Positions 20,301-29,945 of a stretch of 64,000 nt of DNA are shown piece after piece; positions within the stretch are counted from its first letter, which is position 1; each line of letters opens with the position of its first letter. Origin of the DNA: Aphelocoma coerulescens (taxonomy: Eukaryota; Chordata; Aves; Passeriformes; Corvidae); the NCBI RefSeq assembly GCF_041296385.1, contig NW_027184084.1:1922001-1986000 (forward strand). Direction: 5' to 3'. A program made the translations under genes and the position numbers. The notes beneath the pieces were generated by a model that was given only the letters and a program-made list of their open reading frames with translations, was not told where the DNA came from and made no database searches.

Positions 20301-20527
20301 AGGCTCACCTCGGCTTCCAAAAGGGTCAACTGCTGTGATCCCCCAGTCACCCCAGCGATGGATACAGGTTCTGCCCCCACATGTCCCGATGGCATTAAAG
20401 TACACTGTGCCCCAGTATCAACCAATGCATCATATTTTTGTGGCTCTGATGTGCCAGGCCATCGGATCCACACCGTCCAGAAAACCCGGTTCTCCCGTGC
20501 CTCTTCCTGGCTAGAGGCAGGGCCCCT
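17345..20527 (-). CDS. pol: Pol polyprotein, copy 4
   Basis: Protein identical to the copy 2 Pol. Confidence 0.95.
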   Translation of the reverse strand, partial: RGPASSQEEARENRVFWTVWIRWPGTSEPQKYDALVDTGAQCTLMPSGHVGAEPVSIAGVTGGSQQLTLLEAEVSLTGKEWQKHPIVTGPEAPCILGIDFLRNGYYKDPKGLRWAFGIAAVEAEGIRQLNALSGLSENPSAVGLLKVEEQRVPIATSTVHRRQYRTNRDAVIPIHKMIRELESQGVVSKTHSPFNSPIWPVRKSDGEWRLTADYRGLNEVTPPLSAAVPDMLELQYELESKAAKWYATIDIANAFFSIPLAAECRPQFAFTWRGVQYTWNRLPQGWKHSPTICHGLIQAALEKGEAPEHLQYIDDIIVWGNTATEVFEKGERIIQILLKAGFAIKKSKVKGPAREIQFLGVKWQDGRRQIPAEVINKITAMSPPTNKKETQAFLGAIGFWRMHIPEYSRIVSPLYLVTRKKNDFHWGPEQQQAFAQIKQEIAHAVALGPVRTGPEVKNVLYSAAGNNGLSRSLWQKVPGETRGRPLRFWSRSYRGSEANYTPTEKEILAAYEGVQAASEVIGTEAQLLLAPRLPVLGWMFKGKVPSTHHATDATWSKWIALITQRARIGNPSRPGILEIITNWPEGETFGLSSEEEEEQVTRAEEAPPYNELPESERQYALFTDGSCRIVGASRKWKAAVWSPTRQVAQATEGEGGSSQFAELKAVQLALDIAEREKWPKLYLYTDSWMVANALWGWLERWNKAKWQRRGKPIWAAEEWKDIAARVEKLSVKARHVDAHIPKSRANEEHRNNKQVDQAAKIEVSQIDLDWQHKGELFLARWAHDASGHQGRDATYKWARDRGVDLTMASISQVIHDCETCAAIKQTKRVKPLWYGGRWSKYKYGEAWQIDYITLPQTRQGKRHVLTMVEATTGWLETYPVPHATARNTILGLEKQVLWRHGTPERIESDNGTHFKNSLINTWAREHGIEWVYHIPYHAPAAGKVERCNGLLKTTLKALGGGTFKNWEVHLARATWLFNTRGSTSRAGPAQSEPLQTTDGDKVPVVHVRGMLGKTVWVKSALSKDKPIRGVVFAQGPGCTWWVMQRDGETRCIPQGDLVLG

Positions 20528-21721
20528 CTAGCCCTGGTTATCATTCTTTCCCTGGGCATACATACTAGAGGTACCTTCGAGGGGATCTGACATATCATCC
20601 TCCCGTCTGTAATACCTGGCAGCTCGGTCACGGGAGGCTGAGGCTACTTTCACCTTAGCGGAACCCCCTCGGTTAGTGCCTCCCTCCTTGAGTTCACGCA
20701 CCCGCGCTGCCAGGACAGAAGTGGGTTTCCCATCCCACCTTCTCATGTCTTCCCCATGCTCACACAGGAAAAACCACAGCTCAGCTCGTGGGGTGTACCC
20801 TCTCTCTCTAGCAGGGGGACGACGGGCTCTGACCTGGGGGCCTGTGACTCGCACTGGTGCCACACTGACCTTCCTCATCTCCTCCCTTATGTCCTTTATC
20901 TCCTCTTTGAGGTCCTGGACCACAGCAGAGACATGAGTTTTCAGTGGACCATTGACCATACTGTCATAATTCCTGAGCTTGTTGGCAACAGAGCCCACTG
21001 TTTCTCGGTTATTGTCAGCATCAATGGTTGCAATGAAAGTGGTGTATTGCGATGGCCCTAGCCTTGCCAGGTTCCACATCATCTGTCCTGTGCACCTGAC
21101 CTTATCGGGGTCATTACCGTGCTGTCCATCCCTCCCAAAAAGTACCTCTAATACTGCCACCTCTCTTAGCTGCTGGATCCCTTCCTCGAGTGTCTTCCAC
21201 TGCATTCTATGATGGTACTCCTGCATTCTTTCTTTGTGAATGAACCTTTCTCTCACACTCATTAAGAGCCGGTCCCAGAGAGAAAGGGGCCCTGGCTCCC
21301 TCACAAATATCTGGTTCACACCTGGGTCCTGGGTCAATGATCCCAGATACCTTGCCTCACCACTATCCAGTTGCACACTTGTGCCCATGAGGTCCCAAAC
21401 CCGAAGCAGCCAGGTGGTATAAGGCTCACGCCCCCTTCGCACAATGTCGGCTCGCATACCACGGAGACTGTCGTACGACAGGGACTCAATGATGATTTCT
21501 GGCTCTGGCTCCCCTGCTGGTTGTGAGGGCCCTGGTTCCCCATCATCATTAACTGGCCGTACTGATTTGGTCTTACACTTCCTCCTTTGCACAGGGGCGA
21601 CTGCTGCTGGCTGTACTTGTCCTTGGGGTTCAGCTGAAACCTGGGCGGTTGTAACATCTGTGGGTTCCACTGCTGCACCGTCGGACTCACCCTCTTTGGG
21701 GCAGGGAGAGGTTTTTTTCAC
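20528..21721 (-). CDS. gag: Gag-like protein, copy 4
   Basis: Protein identical to the copy 2 gag. Confidence 0.8.
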   Translation of the reverse strand: MKKTSPCPKEGESDGAAVEPTDVTTAQVSAEPQGQVQPAAVAPVQRRKCKTKSVRPVNDDGEPGPSQPAGEPEPEIIIESLSYDSLRGMRADIVRRGREPYTTWLLRVWDLMGTSVQLDSGEARYLGSLTQDPGVNQIFVREPGPLSLWDRLLMSVRERFIHKERMQEYHHRMQWKTLEEGIQQLREVAVLEVLFGRDGQHGNDPDKVRCTGQMMWNLARLGPSQYTTFIATIDADNNRETVGSVANKLRNYDSMVNGPLKTHVSAVVQDLKEEIKDIREEMRKVSVAPVRVTGPQVRARRPPARERGYTPRAELWFFLCEHGEDMRRWDGKPTSVLAARVRELKEGGTNRGGSAKVKVASASRDRAARYYRREDDMSDPLEGTSSMYAQGKNDNQG

Positions 21722-22475
21722 TAGCTGAGGAGGTGTATTCCCTTAGCAATTGGCATATCTCCTGGCGCACCTGGCCCATCTCCTGGCACATCTCCTTGCG
21801 CACCTGGCCCATCTCCTGGCACATCTCCTGCATCCCTTTCGCCAGTACCCCCACCCAGTTCGGGTAGTCCATTTCTGAGGTGGGCTGTTGGGCGGTATCA
21901 GGCTGTGGGGCAGGGTCTCTAGTGTCTGGGGCTGTGTCAGGCTCTGGGGCTGAATCAGGCTCTGGGGTAGGATCTCTAGTGTCTGGGGCTGTGTCATGTT
22001 CCGGGGCAGGATCAGGCTCTGGGGCAGGATCTCTAGTCTCTGGGGCTGGTGTCTGGGTAGTTATCCAAGCCAATCTCAACTTATCCTTGAATGCTAAATA
22101 GAGTAGGCCTACCAGCAGCAGGTGGTTAGTATTCAGAGGGAATCTAAACCCTTCGAAAATTGATGGGGTGGGTCCAAAGAACTGGTTGAGGGGTTGGGGG
22201 AAAACTTCCCCTGGTGTCATTTCCTCACAGAAGGTACCATTGTTAACATAACCCCAGAAACATGCGCTCAGTGTGTGATAGCCGTTTATCCACGTGCCCA
22301 CATTCCGGAGGAAGTTAAAAACCCATGAATTCCTCACCTTCTCGACCCATAGCGCAAGCTGGATAACGGCAATGGTAGCCTTAGTCAGAGGACCCATATT
22401 CAAGTAAGGAGCTGCAAAGGGGAAGAATATAGCCACGGCCACATGCCACCCGAACCAGGGCAAAGTAGACCACAT
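21687..22475 (-). CDS. ORF1, copy 4
   Basis: Protein identical to copy 2. One private silent change (TTC for TTT in the CFWGY stretch, at 22257). Confidence 0.7.
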   Translation of the reverse strand: MWSTLPWFGWHVAVAIFFPFAAPYLNMGPLTKATIAVIQLALWVEKVRNSWVFNFLRNVGTWINGYHTLSACFWGYVNNGTFCEEMTPGEVFPQPLNQFFGPTPSIFEGFRFPLNTNHLLLVGLLYLAFKDKLRLAWITTQTPAPETRDPAPEPDPAPEHDTAPDTRDPTPEPDSAPEPDTAPDTRDPAPQPDTAQQPTSEMDYPNWVGVLAKGMQEMCQEMGQVRKEMCQEMGQVRQEICQLLREYTSSASEKNLSLPQRG

Positions 22476-22570
22476 AGTGCTGCCTACCAAGGTTCCTATA
22501 TCCAACACACCAAATTAAGTTATCCAGGAACTGTTATTCCTTTTTCACCTCTCTCTCTTAATGCCCTCAG

Positions 22571-22589
22571 GCCCCACGGTTGGGCTCCA
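22571..22589 (-). promoter_or_regulatory. Primer binding site, variant (type B)
   Basis: The coding strand reads TGGAGCCCAACCGTGGGGC, with a C-to-A change at the fourth base, inside the part that pairs with the tRNA 3' end. Same form at 28843-28861, 35172-35190 and 60488-60506, always beside a type B LTR. It should prime less well unless another tRNA fits. Confidence 0.75.
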
Positions 22590-22594
22590 AAATC

Positions 22595-23536
22595 TGTCTC
22601 GGTTTGAAAGACAGGTGTCTGCTAAGGAAGGCAGAAGCCCCCCTTGAAGTGGCAGATATAACCCCTTTCCCCCTGAGTTATTATGATTTTGAAATCAAGG
22701 GTCTTTAGGCAAAGATGTGGGAAATAGGAATAACAGTTCTTTACTATAGATAGATAGATAGATCGATAGATAGATAGATAGATAACCAGTCGAACAAAAC
22801 AACAACAACTATGACAATAACAGCAAACACAAACCCAGTCCCAGCCTTCTCGGCTGTCAGGCTACTCCCCCTCGGGTGCAGCTCCGCTCGCAGCCGGCAG
22901 GGATCGCTGGCGGCTCCCGGTGAGCAGGGCAGGTGCGATGGTTCCCCCGCGGCTGCAGGGGGCACTCCGGAGCGAGCTCGGGGAACACGCGGCACTGGCA
23001 GCCTGGGATCCCGGGGAAGGGTGGAACAAAGGCTTCACAAACCCTGGGCAGCCGGTCCTGGACTCCCGGAACAGCAGGCTGGAAATGGCAAGGCCGGAGC
23101 GGCAGGCACAAACACAAATCCTGGGTGGCAGACGAGATGTATCCAAAAGGGGAACCCCCCGGGGCTCCAGGCAGGCAGGGTGAGCACGGCTACAGCGTAG
23201 CGAAGGCTCGAAACAACAGCGGTGCAGGGCGGCCACAGCCCCAGCCTCCAGCAGGGCAGGGAAAACAGCCTTGGGATCCCGGTGTTGTTTCCAGCAGAAA
23301 GGAAAGACGCCGAAAAAGGGGAACCAGCAGCTCTTCTCTCCGCGGCTTCTCTCTCCAGACGCTGAGAGCGAACTCCCAACACGCCCAGGTGAAACAAAAA
23401 GTAGCCAGGCCCACCCCACCCCCCAAAACGGGCTGCTTTGTCTTTCTTAAGTATAGTCATTTGTCCCCTAGCAACATGCATATGGGAGAAAATTCCTCTA
23501 ACAGAAAAAAACTAGGACAAAACTAAAACCCCAACA
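22595..23536 (-). repeat. LTR4, type B, 942 bp
   Basis: Type B markers: TATA-(GATA)3-GATC-(GATA)5 at 22745-22784; GCAGCTCCGC in place of GCAGTTCCGC near 22880; GGCACTCCGG in place of GGCGCTCCGG near 22965, which breaks a 12-bp palindrome. The neighbouring primer site is also variant. Confidence 0.8.
22745..22784. repeat. Interrupted GATA microsatellite in type B LTR
   Basis: Reads TATA, three GATA, one GATC, five GATA. The same pattern occurs at 29017-29056, 35346-35385 and 60662-60701. The interruption is a clean marker for LTR type. Confidence 0.95.
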
Positions 23537-23673
23537 TTATCCACCCCGAATTTTTTCCCATACTGACATGTTACATGAAACTTAACCTTTTTAACCATAT
23601 AAATACATGCATCACCCAAATTATATACATATGTACATGCCGATACTGATACAAGTACAGAGCCATGGGTAGT

Positions 23674-26600
23674 TCACCCTAAAACAAGGTCCCCTTGCGG
23701 TATGCATCGGGTCTCTCCATCCCTTTGCATCACCCACCAGGTACAACCTGGTCCCTGAGCAAAAACAACCCCACGGATGGGTTTGTCTTTGCTCAAGGCA
23801 GACTTTACCCAAACAGTTTTTCCAAGCATACCTCTCACGTGCACCACTGGAACCTTATCCCCATCTGTTGTTTGTAGGGGTTCGGATTGGGCAGGGCCTG
23901 CTCGGCTGGTGGAGCCTCGGGTGTTAAACAACCAGGTGGCTCTTGCTAAATGCACCTCCCAGTTTTTGAAAGTCCCCCCACCCAGTGCCTTCAAGGTGGT
24001 TTTAAGCAGTCCATTACACCGCTCAACCTTCCCAGCTGCTGGTGCATGGTAAGGGATGTGGTACACCCACTCAATGCCATGTTCTCTAGCCCAGGTGTTT
24101 ATAAGGCTGTTCTTGAAGTGAGTCCCATTGTCAGATTCAATTCTCTCAGGGGTACCATGCCTCCAAAGGACTTGCTTTTCGAGGCCCAGGATGGTGTTCC
24201 GGGCCGTAGCGTGAGGCACAGGGTAGGTCTCCAGCCATCCTGTGGTGGCTTCTACCATCGTGAGCACGTGGCGCTTGCCTTGGCGGGTTTGAGGCAGTGT
24301 GATGTAGTCAATCTGCCAGGCCTCCCCATACTTGTATTTGGACCACCGCCCACCATACCACAGGGGCTTCACCCGCTTGGTCTGCTTGATCGCAGCGCAT
24401 GTCTCACAGTCATGGATGACCTGGGAGATACTGGCCATGGTCAGATCCACCCCTCGGTCTCGTGCCCACTTATAGGTGGCATCTCTGCCCTGATGGCCTG
24501 AGGCATCATGGGCCCATCGAGCTAGGAACAGCTCTCCTTTATGTTGCCAATCCAAGTCTATCTGGGACACCTCTATTTTCGCAGCCTGATCTACCTGCTT
24601 GTTATTACGATGTTCTTCGTTAGCCCGGCTCTTGGGAATGTGAGCATCTACATGACGGGCCTTCACAGATAGCTTCTCTACTCGAGCGGCAATGTCCTTC
24701 CACTCCTCAGCAGCCCAGACTGGTTTTCCTCTGCGCTGCCATTTTGCCTTATTCCACCTTTCCAGCCAACCCCACAGAGCATTGGCTACCATCCATGAAT
24801 CAGTGTAAAGGTAGAGCTTTGGCCACTTCTCTCTTTCAGCAATGTCCAGAGCTAATTGAACGGCTTTGAGTTCAGCAAATTGGCTCGATCCACCTTCTCC
24901 TTCCGTAGCCTGTGCAACTTGTCGTGTGGGGCTCCATACAGCGGCTTTCCATTTCCGGCTAGCGCCTACAATTCGGCAGGAACCATCAGTGAAGAGGGCA
25001 TATTGTCTTTCACTCTCTGGTAGCTCGTTGTATGGTGGGGCTTCTTCGGCACGCGTCACCTGCTCCTCTTCTTCTTCAGAAGATAACCCAAAAGTCTCAC
25101 CTTCTGGCCAGTTCGTAATTATTTCCAAGATCCCAGGGCGACTTGGGTTTCCAATTCGGGCGCGCTGCGTGATGAGGGCGATCCATTTGCTCCAAGTAGC
25201 ATCAGTGGCGTGATGCGTGGAGGGAACCTTTCCTTTGAACATCCACCCCAGCACCGGTAGTCGGGGTGCCAGGAGGAGTTGTGCCTCAGTTCCAATTACC
25301 TCTGAGGCAGCTTGGACTCCTTCATAGGCTGCCAAGATTTCTTTCTCTGTGGGAGTGTAGTTGGCTTCGGACCCTCTGTAGCTTCGGCTCCAGAATCGCA
25401 GCGGTCGGCCCCGAGTCTCACCAGGCACCTTCTGCCAGAGGCTCCGGGACAGACCATTGTTCCCGGCTGCAGAGTAGAGCACGTTCTTCACCTCTGGTCC
25501 TGTCCTGACTGGGCCAAGGGCTACGGCGTGAGCGATTTCCTGCTTGATCTGGGCAAAGGCTTGCTGTTGTTCTGGGCCCCAGTGGAAATCGTTCTTCTTG
25601 CGGGTAACCAGGTAGAGAGGGCTCACAATCCGGCTGTACTCAGGAATGTGCATCCTCCAGAAACCTATGGCGCCTAGGAAAGCTTGTGTTTCCTTCTTGT
25701 TGGTTGGTGGAGACATCGCAGTGATCTTATTGATGACCTCAGCGGGAATCTGACGCCGTCCATCTTGCCACTTCACTCCCAGGAACTGGATCTCTCGGGC
25801 AGGCCCCTTGACTTTGCTCTTCTTGATGGCGAAACCAGCTTTTAGGAGAATTTGGATTATTCTCTCTCCTTTCTCAAACACTTCTGTTGCGGTGTTCCCC
25901 CACACAATGATGTCATCAATGTACTGCAGATGTTCTGGGGCCTCACCCTTTTCCAGTGCAGCCTGGATCAGTCCATGGCAGATGGTGGGACTGTGCTTCC
26001 ACCCCTGGGGCAGTCGGTTCCAGGTGTACTGCACACCCCTCCAGGTGAAAGCAAACTGAGGCCTGCACTCTGCTGCCAAAGGAATGGAGAAAAATGCATT
26101 GGCAATGTCAATAGTGGCATACCACTTTGCTGCTTTGGACTCCAGCTCATACTGGAGCTCCAACATGTCGGGCACAGCAGCGCTCAGCGGTGGAGTCACT
26201 TCATTCAAGCCACGATAGTCCGCAGTCAATCTCCATTCCCCATCAGACTTGCGCACAGGCCAAATGGGGCTGTTGAAGGGTGAGTGGGTCTTGCTGACCA
26301 CGCCTTGGCTCTCCAGCTCACGAATCATCTTGTGGATGGGAATCACAGCATCTCGATTTGTCCGATACTGCCGGCGGTGCACTGTCGAGGTGGCAATTGG
26401 CACTCGTTGCTCTTCCACTTTCAGGAGCCCAACTGCAGAAGGATTCTCAGACAGTCCAGACAGGGCGTTCAACTGCCTAATGCCCTCTGCCTCCACAGCA
26501 GCAATCCCAAACGCCCACCTGAGTCCCTTTGGGTCTTTGTAATAGCCATTCCGGAGGAAGTCTATGCCCAGAATACACGGGGCCTCTGGGCCGGTCACAA

Positions 26601-26856
26601 TCGGATGCTTTTGCCACTCCTTCCCAGTCAGGCTCACCTCGGCTTCCAAAAGGGTCAACTGCTGTGATCCCCCAGTCACCCCAGCGATGGATACAGGTTC
26701 TGCCCCCACATGTCCCGATGGCATTAAAGTACACTGTGCCCCAGTATCAACCAATGCATCATATTTTTGTGGCTCTGATGTGCCAGGCCATCGGATCCAC
26801 ACCGTCCAGAAAACCCGGTTCTCCCGTGCCTCTTCCTGGCTAGAGGCAGGGCCCCT
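23674..26856 (-). CDS. pol: Pol polyprotein, copy 5 (Ile695Val)
   Basis: Differs from copy 2 by Val at residue 695 in the RNase H region (codon at 24718-24720), with a linked silent change just downstream. Conservative; catalytic residues unchanged. Confidence 0.95.
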   Translation of the reverse strand, partial: RGPASSQEEARENRVFWTVWIRWPGTSEPQKYDALVDTGAQCTLMPSGHVGAEPVSIAGVTGGSQQLTLLEAEVSLTGKEWQKHPIVTGPEAPCILGIDFLRNGYYKDPKGLRWAFGIAAVEAEGIRQLNALSGLSENPSAVGLLKVEEQRVPIATSTVHRRQYRTNRDAVIPIHKMIRELESQGVVSKTHSPFNSPIWPVRKSDGEWRLTADYRGLNEVTPPLSAAVPDMLELQYELESKAAKWYATIDIANAFFSIPLAAECRPQFAFTWRGVQYTWNRLPQGWKHSPTICHGLIQAALEKGEAPEHLQYIDDIIVWGNTATEVFEKGERIIQILLKAGFAIKKSKVKGPAREIQFLGVKWQDGRRQIPAEVINKITAMSPPTNKKETQAFLGAIGFWRMHIPEYSRIVSPLYLVTRKKNDFHWGPEQQQAFAQIKQEIAHAVALGPVRTGPEVKNVLYSAAGNNGLSRSLWQKVPGETRGRPLRFWSRSYRGSEANYTPTEKEILAAYEGVQAASEVIGTEAQLLLAPRLPVLGWMFKGKVPSTHHATDATWSKWIALITQRARIGNPSRPGILEIITNWPEGETFGLSSEEEEEQVTRAEEAPPYNELPESERQYALFTDGSCRIVGASRKWKAAVWSPTRQVAQATEGEGGSSQFAELKAVQLALDIAEREKWPKLYLYTDSWMVANALWGWLERWNKAKWQRRGKPVWAAEEWKDIAARVEKLSVKARHVDAHIPKSRANEEHRNNKQVDQAAKIEVSQIDLDWQHKGELFLARWAHDASGHQGRDATYKWARDRGVDLTMASISQVIHDCETCAAIKQTKRVKPLWYGGRWSKYKYGEAWQIDYITLPQTRQGKRHVLTMVEATTGWLETYPVPHATARNTILGLEKQVLWRHGTPERIESDNGTHFKNSLINTWAREHGIEWVYHIPYHAPAAGKVERCNGLLKTTLKALGGGTFKNWEVHLARATWLFNTRGSTSRAGPAQSEPLQTTDGDKVPVVHVRGMLGKTVWVKSALSKDKPIRGVVFAQGPGCTWWVMQRDGETRCIPQGDLVLG

Positions 26857-28050
26857 CTAGCCCTGGTTATCATTCTTTCCCTGGGCATACATACTAGAGG
26901 TACCTTCGAGGGGATCTGACATATCATCCTCCCGTCTGTAATACCTGGCAGCTCGGTCACGGGAGGCTGAGGCTACTTTCACCTTAGCGGAACCCCCTCG
27001 GTTAGTGCCTCCCTCCTTGAGTTCACGCACCCGCGCTGCCAGGACAGAAGTGGGTTTCCCATCCCACCTTCTCATGTCTTCCCCATGCTCACACAGGAAA
27101 AACCACAGCTCAGCTCGTGGGGTGTACCCTCTCTCTCTAGCAGGGGGACGACGGGCTCTGACCTGGGGGCCTGTGACTCGCACTGGTGCCACACTGACCT
27201 TCCTCATCTCCTCCCTTATGTCCTTTATCTCCTCTTTGAGGTCCTGGACCACAGCAGAGACATGAGTTTTCAGTGGACCATTGACCATACTGTCATAATT
27301 CCTGAGCTTGTTGGCAACAGAGCCCACTGTTTCTCGGTTATTGTCAGCATCAATGGTTGCAATGAAAGTGGTGTATTGCGATGGCCCTAGCCTTGCCAGG
27401 TTCCACATCATCTGTCCTGTGCACCTGACCTTATCGGGGTCATTACCGTGCTGTCCATCCCTCCCAAAAAGTACCTCTAATACTGCCACCTCTCTTAGCT
27501 GCTGGATCCCTTCCTCGAGTGTCTTCCACTGCATTCTATGATGGTACTCCTGCATTCTTTCTTTGTGAATGAACCTTTCTCTCACACTCATTAAGAGCCG
27601 GTCCCAGAGAGAAAGGGGCCCTGGCTCCCTCACAAATATCTGGTTCACACCTGGGTCCTGGGTCAATGATCCCAGATACCTTGCCTCACCACTATCCAGT
27701 TGCACACTTGTGCCCATGAGGTCCCAAACCCGAAGCAGCCAGGTGGTATAAGGCTCACGCCCCCTTCGCACAATGTCGGCTCGCATACCACGGAGACTGT
27801 CGTACGACAGGGACTCAATGATGATTTCTGGCTCTGGCTCCCCTGCTGGTTGTGAGGGCCCTGGTTCCCCATCATCATTAACTGGCCGTACTGATTTGGT
27901 CTTACACTTCCTCCTTTGCACAGGGGCGACTGCTGCTGGCTGTACTTGTCCTTGGGGTTCAGCTGAAACCTGGGCGGTTGTAACATCTGTGGGTTCCACT
28001 GCTGCACCGTCGGACTCACCCTCTTTGGGGCAGGGAGAGGTTTTTTTCAC
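26857..28050 (-). CDS. gag: Gag-like protein, copy 5
   Basis: Protein identical to the copy 2 gag; the adjoining ORF1 has the 57-bp deletion but the overlap is unchanged. Confidence 0.8.
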   Translation of the reverse strand: MKKTSPCPKEGESDGAAVEPTDVTTAQVSAEPQGQVQPAAVAPVQRRKCKTKSVRPVNDDGEPGPSQPAGEPEPEIIIESLSYDSLRGMRADIVRRGREPYTTWLLRVWDLMGTSVQLDSGEARYLGSLTQDPGVNQIFVREPGPLSLWDRLLMSVRERFIHKERMQEYHHRMQWKTLEEGIQQLREVAVLEVLFGRDGQHGNDPDKVRCTGQMMWNLARLGPSQYTTFIATIDADNNRETVGSVANKLRNYDSMVNGPLKTHVSAVVQDLKEEIKDIREEMRKVSVAPVRVTGPQVRARRPPARERGYTPRAELWFFLCEHGEDMRRWDGKPTSVLAARVRELKEGGTNRGGSAKVKVASASRDRAARYYRREDDMSDPLEGTSSMYAQGKNDNQG

Positions 28051-28747
28051 TAGCTGAGGAGGTGTATTCCCTTAGCAATTGGCATATCTCCTGGCGCACC
28101 TGGCCCATCTCCTGGCACATCTCCTTGCGCACCTGGCCCATCTCCTGGCACATCTCCTGCATCCCTTTCGCCAGTACCCCCACCCAGTTCGGGTAGTCCA
28201 TTTCTGAGGTGGGCTGTTGGGCGGTATCAGGCTGTGGGGCAGGGTCTCTAGTGTCTGGGGCTGTGTCATGTTCCGGGGCAGGATCAGGCTCTGGGGCAGG
28301 ATCTCTAGTCTCTGGGGCTGGTGTCTGGGTAGTTATCCAAGCCAATCTCAACTTATCCTTGAATGCTAAATAGAGTAGGCCTACCAGCAGCAGGTGGTTA
28401 GTATTCAGAGGGAATCTAAACCCTTCGAAAATTGATGGGGTGGGTCCAAAGAACTGGTTGAGGGGTTGGGGGAAAACTTCCCCTGGTGTCATTTCCTCAC
28501 AGAAGGTACCATTGTTAACATAACCCCAAAAACATGCGCTCAGTGTGTGATAGCCGTTTATCCACGTGCCCACATTCCGGAGGAAGTTAAAAACCCATGA
28601 ATTCCTCACCTTCTCGACCCATAGCGCAAGCTGGATAACGGCAATGGTAGCCTTAGTCAGAGGACCCATATTCAAGTAAGGAGCTGCAAAGGGGAAGAAT
28701 ATAGCCACGGCCACATGCCACCCGAACCAGGGCAAAGTAGACCACAT
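28016..28747 (-). CDS. ORF1, copy 5 (19-residue in-frame deletion)
   Basis: One DTAPDTRDP-bearing repeat block is missing, 57 bp in all, between two copies of a 24-bp direct repeat now merged at 28245-28268. The frame is kept and the membrane and coiled-coil parts are unchanged, so the proline-rich spacer seems to tolerate length change. Confidence 0.7.
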   Translation of the reverse strand: MWSTLPWFGWHVAVAIFFPFAAPYLNMGPLTKATIAVIQLALWVEKVRNSWVFNFLRNVGTWINGYHTLSACFWGYVNNGTFCEEMTPGEVFPQPLNQFFGPTPSIFEGFRFPLNTNHLLLVGLLYLAFKDKLRLAWITTQTPAPETRDPAPEPDPAPEHDTAPDTRDPAPQPDTAQQPTSEMDYPNWVGVLAKGMQEMCQEMGQVRKEMCQEMGQVRQEICQLLREYTSSASEKNLSLPQRG

Positions 28748-28866
28748 AGTGCTGCCTACCAAGGTTCCTATATCCAACACACCAAATTAAGTTATCCAGG
28801 AACTGTTATTCCTTTTTCACCTCTCTCTCTTAATGCCCTCAGGCCCCACGGTTGGGCTCCAAAATC

Positions 28867-29808
28867 TGTCTCGGTTTGAAAGACAGGTGTCTGCTAAGGA
28901 AGGCAGAAGCCCCCCTTGAAGTGGCAGATATAACCCCTTTCCCCCTGAGTTATTATGATTTTGAAATCAAGGGTCTTTAGGCAAAGATGTGGGAAATAGG
29001 AATAACAGTTCTTTACTATAGATAGATAGATAGATCGATAGATAGATAGATAGATAACCAGTCGAACAAAACAACAACAACTATGACAATAACAGCAAAC
29101 ACAAACCCAGTCCCAGCCTTCTCGGCTGTCAGGCTACTCCCCCTCGGGTGCAGTTCCGCTCGCAGCCGGCAGGGATCGCTGGCGGCTCCCGGTGAGCAGG
29201 GCAGGTGCGATGGTTCCCCCGCGGCTGCAGGGGGCACTCCGGAGCGAGCTCGGGGAACACGCGGCACTGGCAGCCTGGGATCCCGGGGAAGGGTGGAACA
29301 AAGGCTTCACAAACCCTGGGCAGCCGGTCCTGGACTCCCGGAACAGCAGGCTGGAAATGGCAAGGCCGGAGCGGCAGGCACAAACACAAATCCTGGGTGG
29401 CAGACGAGATGTATCCAAAAGGGGAACCCCCCGGGGCTCCAGGCAGGCAGGGTGAGCACGGCTACAGCGTAGCGAAGGCTCGAAACAACAGCGGTGCAGG
29501 GCGGCCACAGCCCCAGCCTCCAGCAGGGCAGGGAAAACAGCCTTGGGATCCCGGTGTTGTTTCCAGCAGAAAGGAAAGACGCCGAAAAAGGGGAACCAGC
29601 AGCTCTTCTCTCCGCGGCTTCTCTCTCCAGACGCTGAGAGCGAACTCCCAACACGCCCAGGTGAAACAAAAAGTAGCCAGGCCCACCCCACCCCCCAAAA
29701 CGGGCTGCTTTGTCTTTCTTAAGTATAGTCATTTGTCCCCTAGCAACATGCATATGGGAGAAAATTCCTCTAACAGAAAAAAACTAGGACAAAACTAAAA
29801 CCCCAACA
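28867..29808 (-). repeat. LTR5, type B', 942 bp
   Basis: Has the type B GATC-interrupted tract (29017-29056) and the GGCACTCCGG marker, but the type A base at the GCAGTTCCGC site. It is therefore intermediate or a conversion product. Confidence 0.8.
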
Positions 29809-29945
29809 TTATCCACCCCGAATTTTTTCCCATACTGACATGTTACATGAAACTTAACCTTTTTAACCATATAAATACATGCATCACCCAAATTATATAC
29901 ATATGTACATGCTGATACTGATACAAGTACAGAGCCATGGGTAGT

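Larger units (their letters stand above)
16270..23536 (-). mobile_element. ERV copy 4, complete provirus with unlike LTRs
   Basis: The 5' LTR (LTR4) is type B and the 3' LTR (LTR3) is type A, so the two LTRs of this copy did not come from one reverse-transcription event. The frames are intact. It has a private silent change in ORF1 (position 22257). Confidence 0.9.
22595..29808 (-). mobile_element. ERV copy 5, complete provirus with 57-bp ORF1 deletion
   Basis: The internal region is 5,330 bp instead of 5,387. The loss is in frame in the proline-rich repeat of ORF1. Both LTRs are type B. Pol carries Val at residue 695. Confidence 0.9.
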
